Below, piece by piece: positions 17,665-24,858 of a stretch of 64,000 nt of DNA (position 1 is its first letter; every line of letters begins with the position of its first letter). The DNA lies in the NCBI RefSeq assembly GCF_018282115.1, contig NZ_CP054306.1, positions 3,581,488-3,645,487 of the forward strand, read 5' to 3'. The notes beneath the pieces are model-generated. The model saw nothing but the letters and a program-made list of their open reading frames with translations. It searched no databases and was not told where the DNA came from. Source of the DNA: Synechocystis sp. PCC 7338 (GTDB lineage: Bacteria > Cyanobacteriota > Cyanobacteriia > Cyanobacteriales > Microcystaceae). The translations under genes and the position numbers were made by a program.

Positions 17665-19185
17665 CTAGGGTTCCCCTAGATCAGCAAAGGCTTGCTGGGC
17701 ATTGTTTTGGAGATAATCCACCAAAATAGAACGAATATCCCGGCCGTAGTTAATTACTTTTAACCCAGGGGTATTTGCTGTCAGGTAATCCAAGCCCACC
17801 TCCTGACCAGTTAATAAATATTCCATTAACGCCACCCGGTAAGTTTTGCTTGGTTCAATACTGTTTGGAGCCAGGCCTGCTAGCTGGAGATAGCCACCGG
17901 TACCGCTATTTTTTTCCCCCTGGGCCAAAATTTTTTGTAACAAATCCCCTTGTATATCCACCGTTACCACCCGGCCGCCAAAGGGTAAGAGGCGAATAAT
18001 ATCGTATTGGGTAATGGCCCCGGCACTAAGCAGGTCATCAAGGCGCACCATGCCACCGTTGAACATCACCATGGCCGCTTCCGGATATTCGTACTCCATG
18101 GCCCTGGTAATTAGTCTGGTGAGATTGGTGGACCTGCTACGCACATGGGCATCGAGGGCATCTAAGGCCATGGGGGCTTCAACTACCACAGCCATGGGCT
18201 CAAATCCCTGTTGACGAAAGGCATTAAAGCCAATTTCCTGCCATTGCTCAACCACTTTTTCGGTAGCCGGATCACTAGCGATCTCCGCAGTGATGGGTTG
18301 CAGTTGGGAATCAATTTCTAAACATTGCCGGTCCGTATCGTAGGTTAATTGGTGAATATAAACAGTACGGGCATTAGCGTCGGCCTTAAAAATTGGCGTT
18401 TGGGCCTGGGGACAACTAGGGGAACTGTCGGGCTTAATAATTAAATGGTTGCGCTGGATATTTTCGTGTTCATGGCCCCCCAAAATCAAATCTAATTCGG
18501 GAATGGCCTGGGCCAAGGCTAAATCCTGGGCTAGGGAAAGATGGGTCAGGGCTACCCAAACGTCCACTTCTCCCTCCAGACTTTTTATGTAGTGGCGGGC
18601 CGTGGCAATGGGCTCACTGTAGGTGACATAGTGCACAGCATTGCTGTCAATGGTCAGGGCTAAAATGCCCACCTTCAATTCTCCCCCTTCTACTCCGGGG
18701 ATGGTCAAAATTTCGTAGGGTTTGATGCCCGTAAACTGATTACCGGCACCATCGGCAATATTGGCCGATAACCACTGGAAATCTGACTCCGCAATCCGTT
18801 GCATAAATTGTTGGGCAGTCACATCAAATTCATGGTTGCCCACAGCAGCATAGTCCAATCCCATGGCATTTAACACTGCCACCATTTGCTTTCCCGCTAG
18901 GCGATCGCCGTTGTAGAGAGCTGTGCCCAAGGCAGAAGGACTGAGAAAATCCCCTGCTAACACGGTGTAGGTGTGGGGATTAGCTTGTTCTAACTGCCGC
19001 CGTAAATTAGCTACCCGGGCCAAACCGCCCCAACGACCATTATCAATGGGGGCAATTTCATACACATCATTGAGCTGGAGCAGGGTAAAAGGAATGGTTT
19101 CCGCTCGGCAGGCCGTGGCCATGGCTCCCCAGATTACTAAGCCCCCCAGTGCCCGAGTTAGCCAAATCCTTTGATTTTTAATCAT
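17665..19185 (-). CDS. Secreted bifunctional metallophosphatase/5'-nucleotidase (UshA family)
   Basis: A 506-residue periplasmic nucleotidase that would hydrolyse extracellular nucleotides or related phosphoesters for phosphate and nucleoside salvage. An N-terminal signal peptide (to about residue 28) precedes the calcineurin-like domain: LLQLNDVYEI near 36, AGDFLSP near 77, GNHEFD near 117, ALTHLS near 213 and GGHEHE near 236. The first motif has N-D-V-Y rather than the usual N-D-x-H. The C-terminal 5'-nucleotidase domain starts near 330 and contains MVMFNGGMVR. The Cys at residue 26 could mark a weak lipobox. There is one ATG start at 19185. Confidence 0.88.
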   Translation of the reverse strand: MIKNQRIWLTRALGGLVIWGAMATACRAETIPFTLLQLNDVYEIAPIDNGRWGGLARVANLRRQLEQANPHTYTVLAGDFLSPSALGTALYNGDRLAGKQMVAVLNAMGLDYAAVGNHEFDVTAQQFMQRIAESDFQWLSANIADGAGNQFTGIKPYEILTIPGVEGGELKVGILALTIDSNAVHYVTYSEPIATARHYIKSLEGEVDVWVALTHLSLAQDLALAQAIPELDLILGGHEHENIQRNHLIIKPDSSPSCPQAQTPIFKADANARTVYIHQLTYDTDRQCLEIDSQLQPITAEIASDPATEKVVEQWQEIGFNAFRQQGFEPMAVVVEAPMALDALDAHVRSRSTNLTRLITRAMEYEYPEAAMVMFNGGMVRLDDLLSAGAITQYDIIRLLPFGGRVVTVDIQGDLLQKILAQGEKNSGTGGYLQLAGLAPNSIEPSKTYRVALMEYLLTGQEVGLDYLTANTPGLKVINYGRDIRSILVDYLQNNAQQAFADLGEP

Positions 19186-19220
19186 GATTGTGAAAAAAGT
19201 TTTATCAACATAGCCCTGCT

Positions 19221-20072
19221 TTAGTTGAGCAAACTATAGATAGCGAGAATAATTTCAATTACAATTAAAATAACAATATACCATTCAACTCTATGGCTAC
19301 TATCCCTTTGTAAAATTGCTAGAGCTGTTTCCATTGTTCTACTAATTAAAATCAACTTCTTTTCCAAAGCTAGCCAGCGTTCTCGTAATTCATACTCGTC
19401 TTCCAATCGTAAGTAGAGACGGTCTAGTTCAGGGAAATCCCAAATAGGATCAGGCTTTTCTCCCACTTCAACAATACCAAAAACTTTTTGTTCAATTAAC
19501 AGTAAGCCACCAATATAGCCCAACAATTCTTTTTCTTTGGGGGGACGGGGATTTTTGCCTTGAATAGCTGTCGTAAAGGGTTTGATTTTGTCAAACAAAT
19601 TAGAAACTTCACGCTCATAATAATCTAAAACAATGCTTTTTCCCAATGCCTCAGCAATAATTTGTAAACGTTCTGTGGTGCATTCTTGGATTGATAAATA
19701 TCCAGATTCTAGTCGTTCCTTAACATTTGGACGAATAACCATTGGCAAAACTTCTAAAAGTTTTTCGGAAAAAGACTCCTGGATATGGGGATTAATTTGA
19801 TGTAGAAATTCCAACTCTTCCGACTCACTACAATTAAATATCACCACAACACCGTAGCGCAATAAAACGGCACATCCATCTGCCCCAGTCCGAATAATTA
19901 GAGGATTAGTAGCCAGAGGATCTTGAACTTCAATATTTTTGATGGCAATGCGTTCTCCAATCAGGTAAGCTCGGGTCAGAATTGATTCCTTACTACTCCA
20001 GTCAAGGTCTGTCGAGGAAATAAGAGTTTGTGATTCAGCATTAATCGGCATCAAATCAGGAGATAAAGTCAT
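19221..20072 (-). CDS. RMD1/YagE (DUF155) family protein
   Basis: A 283-residue protein of the RMD1/DUF155 family, known mainly from yeast sporulation and mitochondrial or plastid proteins and of unclear bacterial role. The central part has the family features (YGVVVIFNCSESEELEFLHQI near 74, then conserved LE/RL helices with DRLYLRLEDEYELRERW near 213). The protein ends in a single C-terminal transmembrane anchor (WYIVILIVIEIILAIYSLL), so most of it should face the cytosol. A functionally unassigned membrane protein gene lies upstream on the same strand. Confidence 0.8.
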   Translation of the reverse strand: MTLSPDLMPINAESQTLISSTDLDWSSKESILTRAYLIGERIAIKNIEVQDPLATNPLIIRTGADGCAVLLRYGVVVIFNCSESEELEFLHQINPHIQESFSEKLLEVLPMVIRPNVKERLESGYLSIQECTTERLQIIAEALGKSIVLDYYEREVSNLFDKIKPFTTAIQGKNPRPPKEKELLGYIGGLLLIEQKVFGIVEVGEKPDPIWDFPELDRLYLRLEDEYELRERWLALEKKLILISRTMETALAILQRDSSHRVEWYIVILIVIEIILAIYSLLN

Positions 20073-20185
20073 TTTATTGAATATAATATAAACTAGAGAT
20101 GGACAGAGCTGAATTTTATTGAAAAATAATACTAACGCTTTAAATTAGATTTTAGATTATCTACTTTATGCTTCCCATCTTTATT

Positions 20186-20827
20186 TTACGCATTTTTGAG
20201 TTCACAGCGAGCATTTTGCAATCTTTGGCAGATCTTCATTTGCTGATATAGAGGACGCCAATTCCACAGAGCATTTGCCAAGGCTTCCCAAATTGTTAAC
20301 CAACTAAATACAGTCACCCCTTGATTAACTAGGGAAAAAGCAATTTTGATATCTTGGGAAACAGTCTGTGATTCTAATAAAATAGATAGAGCTAAAGTTC
20401 CTGTCCCAACAAATCCGAGTAAAATAGCGTCACGAACTAGTTGTTGTAGGTTTTGTCGGCGAATATTTTCTAGATAAGAAAAATAACGATGAATGACAAT
20501 ACGTAAAATTTGTTCGGAAAAATTTGTTTCAGGGGGAGATTGCTTGGCGAGAGTAAATTGGAGAATAAACTCATCATTCTCAAATTCTGTTAGACAGCTA
20601 AAAAGATAGTTAACAAGATCTTTATCAAGATTAAACACCAAGGAGTTTATATCATCATAATTATAATTTGTCGGGAACCGCTCAAAAGGCATCAGTAAGT
20701 CTATTGGTGAATCAAGATGTAGGCGAATAATGGTATCCCCTTCAGGAGAACGGGAAAAATGTTCTAATCCGGGTGTTCCTTGCATAAATGTCCGTCGCCA
20801 AGGAAATAATTGAATAACCCGTTTCAT
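20186..20827 (-). CDS. Hypothetical membrane protein
   Basis: A 213-residue protein that was not recognised. Residues 1-120 are soluble and acidic to neutral. Two hydrophobic segments follow (about residues 134-153 AILLGFVGTGTLALSILLES and about 163-185 around AFSLVNQGVTVFSWLTIWEA), then a basic tail. Its position 113 bp upstream of the RMD1-family gene, which has a C-terminal anchor, makes co-transcription possible. No signal peptide is seen. ATG 20827 is the natural start. Confidence 0.65.
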   Translation of the reverse strand: MKRVIQLFPWRRTFMQGTPGLEHFSRSPEGDTIIRLHLDSPIDLLMPFERFPTNYNYDDINSLVFNLDKDLVNYLFSCLTEFENDEFILQFTLAKQSPPETNFSEQILRIVIHRYFSYLENIRRQNLQQLVRDAILLGFVGTGTLALSILLESQTVSQDIKIAFSLVNQGVTVFSWLTIWEALANALWNWRPLYQQMKICQRLQNARCELKNA

Positions 20828-21090
20828 AATTCAACAATTAACATTAAAAAATGATTCTTCATCACCAATTCAGCTATTAATATACAGATTAAAAAAATCT
20901 TCTGAGTTCTAATGATATTTATGCTCACATAGACTAAGACATTTAGCAATAGCAACTAATGCATCTAAGCTGATAGATGCTCAATTTTTTGTTTTTGCAT
21001 GGTCAAAGCTCCGTTATTTTTAATGAATTTTAATCTATGGGTTAATTTAGCGATCGCCTGTAAATAGAATTCTTTGTAATTCGAGAATAA
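20828..21090. other. AT-rich spacer with HIP1 repeat before toxin-antitoxin island
   Basis: No gene was seen. A HIP1 octamer sits at about 21051, preceded by CTATGGGTTAATTTA. A near copy (CTGTGGGTTAAATTG plus HIP1) recurs at about 21790 in the next inter-module spacer. Confidence 0.5.
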
Positions 21091-21426
21091 CTAATCATTC
21101 TCATTGATTGACGAAATAAAATAAATTAAGGCAGGAACATCCTTTTGAATAGCCTCCCAAATAATGTCACAGTCAACTTCTTTGTATTCATGGACGACTC
21201 GATTTCGCATTCCGCGAATTTCATTAAAGGGAATTTTGGGGTATTGATTTTTAAATTGTTCAGATAGTCGATTTACAGCTTCTCCCATAATCACTAATTG
21301 GTATAGGACTGAAGATTGCGTTTTTTCATCAACAACAAATTCTTGTTTATCCATATTTTGAGTGAAAGTAAGAATTTGATTGAGAGCATGATAAAGGTCT
21401 AAAATGATTTCTTCATCACTGGACAT
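21091..21426 (-). CDS. hepT: HEPN-domain toxin (HepT/DUF86), module 1
   Basis: A small all-helical HEPN protein (111 residues from ATG 21426) acting as the toxin, usually an RNase, of an MNT/HEPN type II or VII module. The R-x4-H-x-Y active-site motif is present as RNRVVHEY near residue 77. The frame is open upstream to 21510, but MSSDEEIILDLYHALNQ at 21426 is the family-like start and overlaps the mntA stop by 11 bp, as expected for translational coupling. The preceding gene is its nucleotidyltransferase partner. Confidence 0.85.
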   Translation of the reverse strand: MSSDEEIILDLYHALNQILTFTQNMDKQEFVVDEKTQSSVLYQLVIMGEAVNRLSEQFKNQYPKIPFNEIRGMRNRVVHEYKEVDCDIIWEAIQKDVPALIYFISSINEND

Positions 21427-21754
21427 AAATAATCTCCGCACTATCAAGAATATTTTGGCGACGAATCCAGTTTTTGCTATTTTCAATCGCTTTTTTAGAA
21501 ACGAGGTCAATATTTCGTTTGAGTAATATTTTAAATTCGTTTTCTATTTTAATGATATCCATTAAACTGATATGAGCTTTGGTATCAAATTTAACCAATA
21601 AATCAATGTCGCTATTAAAATTAAAGTCTTCTCGTAGGATAGAGCCAAAAACAGATAATTCAGTGATTTGACGTTGTTGGCAAAATTCATCAAGGATTTG
21701 GAAGGAGACTCCTAACCGCTTTTCAAGGCGTTGCTTGTTTGTAATAATTTTCAT
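21416..21754 (-). CDS. mntA: MNT-domain nucleotidyltransferase antitoxin, module 1
   Basis: A 112-residue minimal nucleotidyltransferase. LSVFGSILREDFNFNSDIDLLVKF near residue 33 carries the GS-x10-D-x-D motif that binds metal and NTP. The third acidic residue is in KRNIDLVSK near residue 81. Such proteins neutralise HepT by adding AMP residues to the HEPN active-site Tyr. The gene is directly upstream of and overlaps hepT. All active-site residues are present, so the module appears functional. Confidence 0.85.
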   Translation of the reverse strand: MKIITNKQRLEKRLGVSFQILDEFCQQRQITELSVFGSILREDFNFNSDIDLLVKFDTKAHISLMDIIKIENEFKILLKRNIDLVSKKAIENSKNWIRRQNILDSAEIIYVQ

Positions 21755-21845
21755 AAGAATTCATGGGACAACTAATTCAATATTGAATCTGTGGGTTAAA
21801 TTGGCGATCGCCATAAAGATTACGCTGGTTAGTTGAAAAGAGCAT

Positions 21846-22173
21846 TTACATTTTTTCTAACAGAGAATCGAATAGGCGGGCGAGCGCTGGTAGTTTGTTT
21901 GCAATTACATCCCAGATTATATCCAGATTAAGTTGATCATATTCATGAAAAATAATATCTCGCATTCCTGCCATTTCCCGCCAAGGTATTGCTGGATATT
22001 GATTACATTGCATAAATAATTTGAGGCGCAAATTCAATAAGTATGTCAATGTCACAGTCTGGATGAAAGTTTGAGCGTGGGATAGAACCGAATAATGCGA
22101 ATTCTTTTACGTGCCATTTATGACAGAATTGACGAATTTTGTCTAGGGATAAGTCTATTGCTGTGATCATCAT
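21846..22173 (-). pseudogene. Collapsed MNT/HEPN module 2 (deletion fusion)
   Basis: The 5' part (from ATG 22173) encodes an MNT N terminus with FALFGSIPRSNFHPDCDIDIL and stops after IEFAPQ. The 3' part, in another frame, is the C-terminal half of a HEPN protein (YPAIPWREMAGMRDIIFHEY and onward). About 60 residues of MNT and about 50 of HEPN are missing, so one deletion near 22020 joined the two genes out of frame. The HEPN R-x4-H-x-Y motif survives, but without the first helices a working toxin is unlikely. Confidence 0.75.
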
Positions 22174-22174
22174 T

Positions 22175-22510
22175 TTAAAGATTAAGTTTATTGAGTTGAG
22201 AGACAAGGGAAGGGAGGTCATTTTTTATCGTTTCCCAAATGACATCGTTGTCAGTGTTAAAGTAGCCATGAACTATCTTACTTCTCATTCCAACAATTGC
22301 TTTCCATGGAATTTCCGGATGGGTATCACGGAACTCTAACGAAATTCTTCGGCCCGCTTCACCAATAATTTGTAATAGATGGGTGACTGCTAATTGTAAC
22401 TTTTCGTCATTGTCAAAATTTTCTCGGCTTAAACCAGCTACAAACTGAATTGCTTTATGGGCAGTATCAATCATGTGCCCAATATAAACTTGATCATCGT
22501 GTTGCGGCAT
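22175..22510 (-). CDS. hepT: HEPN-domain toxin (HepT), module 3
   Basis: A 111-residue HEPN protein with the motif RSKIVHGY (R-x4-H-x-Y) near residue 76 and the preceding HPEIPWKAIVGM segment typical of DUF86. It overlaps the end of the upstream mntA by 17 bp. The start ATG is at 22510 (MPQHDDQVYIGHMI). Its stop lies one base from the start of the decayed module 2, so the modules are packed head to tail without promoters of their own being obvious. Confidence 0.85.
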   Translation of the reverse strand: MPQHDDQVYIGHMIDTAHKAIQFVAGLSRENFDNDEKLQLAVTHLLQIIGEAGRRISLEFRDTHPEIPWKAIVGMRSKIVHGYFNTDNDVIWETIKNDLPSLVSQLNKLNL

Positions 22511-22814
22511 AACAAACCTCGGCTGTGGCTAAAATTTGATTGCGAATACGGTGGTTCAGAAAATTAGGTGTAACTAAATCAATAGATCGATTATCAAATA
22601 TAGATGAAAGTTGTTCTTGAATTTGATATAGCTTAAAAAAGCCAGGAGTAAAACCTGGTTCAAATTCCACCAAAATATCTATATCACTATTGGGAGTAAA
22701 ATCATCCCGTAAAACTGAACCAAATAATAACAGTTGGGAAATACGCCACTGTTGGCAAAGGGCTGAAATTTTATCAACGGGAATTTCAATATTTTTAGGT
22801 TTCATAGTTGCCAT
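22494..22814 (-). CDS. mntA: MNT-domain nucleotidyltransferase antitoxin, module 3
   Basis: A 106-residue minimal nucleotidyltransferase with LLLFGSVLRDDFTPNSDIDI near residue 29 and a third acidic strand at RSIDLVTP near residue 76. It is translationally coupled to the downstream hepT by overlap. Sequence similarity to modules 1 and 2 is confined to motifs, so the three modules are probably not recent duplicates of each other. MATMKPKN at 22814 is used; ATG at 22805 is also possible. Confidence 0.85.
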   Translation of the reverse strand: MATMKPKNIEIPVDKISALCQQWRISQLLLFGSVLRDDFTPNSDIDILVEFEPGFTPGFFKLYQIQEQLSSIFDNRSIDLVTPNFLNHRIRNQILATAEVCYAATR

Positions 22815-22941
22815 ATTAATCTATAAAATTTTATGATGAGTTGATTGAGTTTTTTGTTTTTGGGATCGTGATATTTTTAGTTTTGTGGTTAGATGAAATT
22901 TATTTAAAGTTTGATTTGCTTGAAAAATGTTTGGCGATCGC

Positions 22942-23205
22942 CTATGAATAAAATTGCTCATAATTTTTGTGACTACCAATCCAAAACAAATTCACTGTGT
23001 CTTTTTTAAGAAGACCTAATGCCCGATAATTTAGACTAATTCTGACAAACCAGACATTTTCTTCTCGATTAATACATTTAAAATGCAGAGAAGGATGAAA
23101 CGGGTTATCACGCCACAAATAGTATGTTTTTTAAACCCGTTGTCTTGTTTGCCTATCTAATAATTTATAGGTTTCCCAAAAAGAAGGTAAGGTTGCCGAT
23201 TTCAT
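22942..23205 (-). pseudogene. RelE/HigB-type toxin with premature TAA
   Basis: The minus strand from ATG 23205 encodes MKSATLPSFWETYKLL and so on to RQRV, then TAA at 23131-23133. The same frame then continues as KTYYLWRDNPFHPSLHFKC, VWFVRISLNYRALGLL and FWIGSHKNYEQFYS to a stop at 22942. The second part is a clear ParE/RelE-fold toxin (NPFHPSL-x-FK and IGSHKNYE motifs). Its ATG overlaps the TGA of the upstream antitoxin candidate. One nonsense codon, at a position often Arg or Lys, kills an otherwise intact 87-residue gene. Its last codons run into a HIP1 site. Confidence 0.8.
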
Positions 23206-23432
23206 AACTGCTCATAATCCATTAGTTGAGATTTGCCTTCGGCAATTTCTTGCTTGGCTTTTCTTGCGGCTTGAATCAAATTATGCTGGGTTTTACTAAC
23301 TAAATTATCCCGCTCTAGTTCATCTTGAAGACTAGCAATATATTCTCGTAAATGTTCAATGAGTTGGGTTTGAGTTGTCTCTGGCAGAGACTCTAGCATT
23401 TTGGTAACGGTAGCGATATTTTCAGATGACAT
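23202..23432 (-). CDS. Antitoxin candidate partnered with inactivated RelE/HigB-type toxin
   Basis: A 76-residue, mostly helical and acidic protein (MLESLPETTQTQLIEHLREYIASL, then a Lys/Glu-rich tail). Similar short proteins in cyanobacteria precede RelE-type toxins. Its TGA stop overlaps the toxin ATG (ATGA). No DNA-binding fold was recognised. The antitoxin frame is intact although the toxin is broken. Confidence 0.7.
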   Translation of the reverse strand: MSSENIATVTKMLESLPETTQTQLIEHLREYIASLQDELERDNLVSKTQHNLIQAARKAKQEIAEGKSQLMDYEQL

Positions 23433-23567
23433 GGGTTAACTCTCCGTTGGGCTTACTGGCAATTATATTCTATTAAATAAATTAGTTTAAGTTGGCGATC
23501 GCCTAAAGATTCAGCTACGCCGTGCGCTAGTTTGTTGAAAGTGGCAGACTAAATTTTAATTGATAGC

Positions 23568-23969
23568 TTATTTTGCCCAGTTTTCCAAGGATAAATTGTT
23601 AATGCGTGAAAATTCTCGAACATTATTGCTCACAAGAGTTACTCCCAGACTTAACGCATGGGCCGCAATCAGCATATCCATAGCCCCAATGACAAGACCT
23701 CTACTTTCTAGATTACTTCTAATGTTGCCATAGGCGATCGCCGCTTCCTGATTAAATTCCACGATTTCTAGCGGCAACAAGAATTGCATTAAGGCATCAC
23801 GATTTTTCGACTGCCGTTGACTTTTGCTAACACCATATTCTAATTCTGCCAGGGTAATGGATGAAATACCCACCTCTGACACCTCCAGGGCTTGAAGTTT
23901 TGCCAAGACTTGAAGCGGTTTCTTCTTAATGAGATAAATGCAAATATTTGTATCCAGTAAATACTTCAT
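23568..23969 (-). CDS. vapC: VapC-type PIN-domain ribonuclease toxin
   Basis: A 133-residue PIN-domain toxin that would cleave tRNA or other RNA. The acidic residues are Asp6 in YLLDTNICIYL, Glu in SSITLAELEYG near residue 42, Asp in GAMDMLIAAHAL near 98, and the C-terminal VSNNVREF strand. All four positions are intact. The gene starts directly after the antitoxin stop codon (TAA followed by ATG), which fixes the start. Confidence 0.88.
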   Translation of the reverse strand: MKYLLDTNICIYLIKKKPLQVLAKLQALEVSEVGISSITLAELEYGVSKSQRQSKNRDALMQFLLPLEIVEFNQEAAIAYGNIRSNLESRGLVIGAMDMLIAAHALSLGVTLVSNNVREFSRINNLSLENWAK

Positions 23970-24197
23970 TTAGAATTCTTCTCGCACATCAAGGGGTGGT
24001 TGTTCCCTAGTTGCCATAAAGTCATCTGAAAATTGATCTAAGCTTTCAATTAAGGATTGCCAAGGGTTATCTTTGGCAATCAAAATAATCGTACTTCCAA
24101 TTTTTTTAATGTAAACCTCGCTTCCGGCTATTGTAAAATTTTCTGGTAAGATTATGATTTGATGGGTGCCATCAGTGCTAATTTGAGCGGTGTTCAT
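23970..24197 (-). CDS. vapB: VapB-type antitoxin (AbrB/SpoVT-like N terminus)
   Basis: A 75-residue antitoxin whose N-terminal part (AQISTDGTHQIIILPENFTI, then EVYIKKIGSTIILI) has the swapped-hairpin AbrB pattern used for operator binding. The acidic C-terminal part (ESLDQFSDDFMATREQPPLD) is the likely VapC-binding segment. The frame is open to 24275, but ATG 24197 gives the family start. It lies directly upstream of vapC. Confidence 0.82.
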   Translation of the reverse strand: MNTAQISTDGTHQIIILPENFTIAGSEVYIKKIGSTIILIAKDNPWQSLIESLDQFSDDFMATREQPPLDVREEF

Positions 24198-24319
24198 AAT
24201 GTCGTCTCTAGGATAAGTAAGGGGGAGAGATTGGGGAGATTGGCGATCGCCGTAAGAATCCGCTTCGCAGTGCACCGATGGTTCAGCTAGGCAGTTAAGA
24301 CTTGATGATACTCTTTCGA

Positions 24320-24589
24320 TTAGTACTCATTGTAATGGCCACCAATGGCAAAAATGTAAATATATTTGTCGTCAAACTTATAGATAAGACGGTCTTTCTG
24401 GGAAATGCGTCTTGACCATAATCCCGACAAATTGTGCTTGAGTGGCTCAGGTTTTCCGGTACCTTTGGCGGGATCTCCTCTCAGCATTTCTTTAATAAGT
24501 TTACAGAGATTTTTGTGCAAAATTTTATCCTTCTGCCGAAGCTCTTCGTAAGTTTCCCAAGTATTTCCTTCAAAAACCAAGTATCTCAT
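24320..24589 (-). CDS. yoeB: YoeB/Txe-family toxin
   Basis: An 89-residue RelE-superfamily mRNA interferase that acts at the ribosome. Family features are WETYEELRQKDKILHKNLCKLI, GDPAKGTGKPEPLKHNLSGLWSRRIS, DRLIYKF and the terminal AIGGHYNEY with the catalytic His-Tyr. The start overlaps the antitoxin gene by 20 bp. All recognised catalytic positions (Glu, Arg, His, Tyr) are present, so the toxin looks functional. Confidence 0.9.
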   Translation of the reverse strand: MRYLVFEGNTWETYEELRQKDKILHKNLCKLIKEMLRGDPAKGTGKPEPLKHNLSGLWSRRISQKDRLIYKFDDKYIYIFAIGGHYNEY

Positions 24590-24842
24590 TAGTTTCTTCC
24601 TGATTAGGTAAATATCCTTGTTTTTTTTGATGCGTTGTCATTGATTCAGCAATTTGTTTCATTAACTCATTATTTTGTAAAACAAATAAGGTTTCCTGTT
24701 GCTGTTCCCAATCTTCTGCGCTGATGATGACAAAATCTTCGCCATCCTGATTGATCACTTTGATAGGGCTATGTTGTTTAATCACTTGCTCGATAAAAGT
24801 TTTCAAGCTATTTGTAAATTGGTTAACTGTAATCGTGTTCAT
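24570..24842 (-). CDS. yefM: YefM/Phd-family antitoxin
   Basis: A 90-residue antitoxin: the N-terminal Phd/YefM DNA-binding fold (MNTITVNQFTNSLKTFIEQV, then SPIKVINQDGEDFVIISAED) followed by an unstructured C-terminal tail that should wrap YoeB. It overlaps yoeB by 20 bp. The pair sits 16 bp from the end of the MmeI-like gene upstream, so readthrough transcription from that gene is possible. Confidence 0.88.
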   Translation of the reverse strand: MNTITVNQFTNSLKTFIEQVIKQHSPIKVINQDGEDFVIISAEDWEQQQETLFVLQNNELMKQIAESMTTHQKKQGYLPNQEETNEILGF

Positions 24843-24858
24843 AGTGTTAGTTGTTTAG

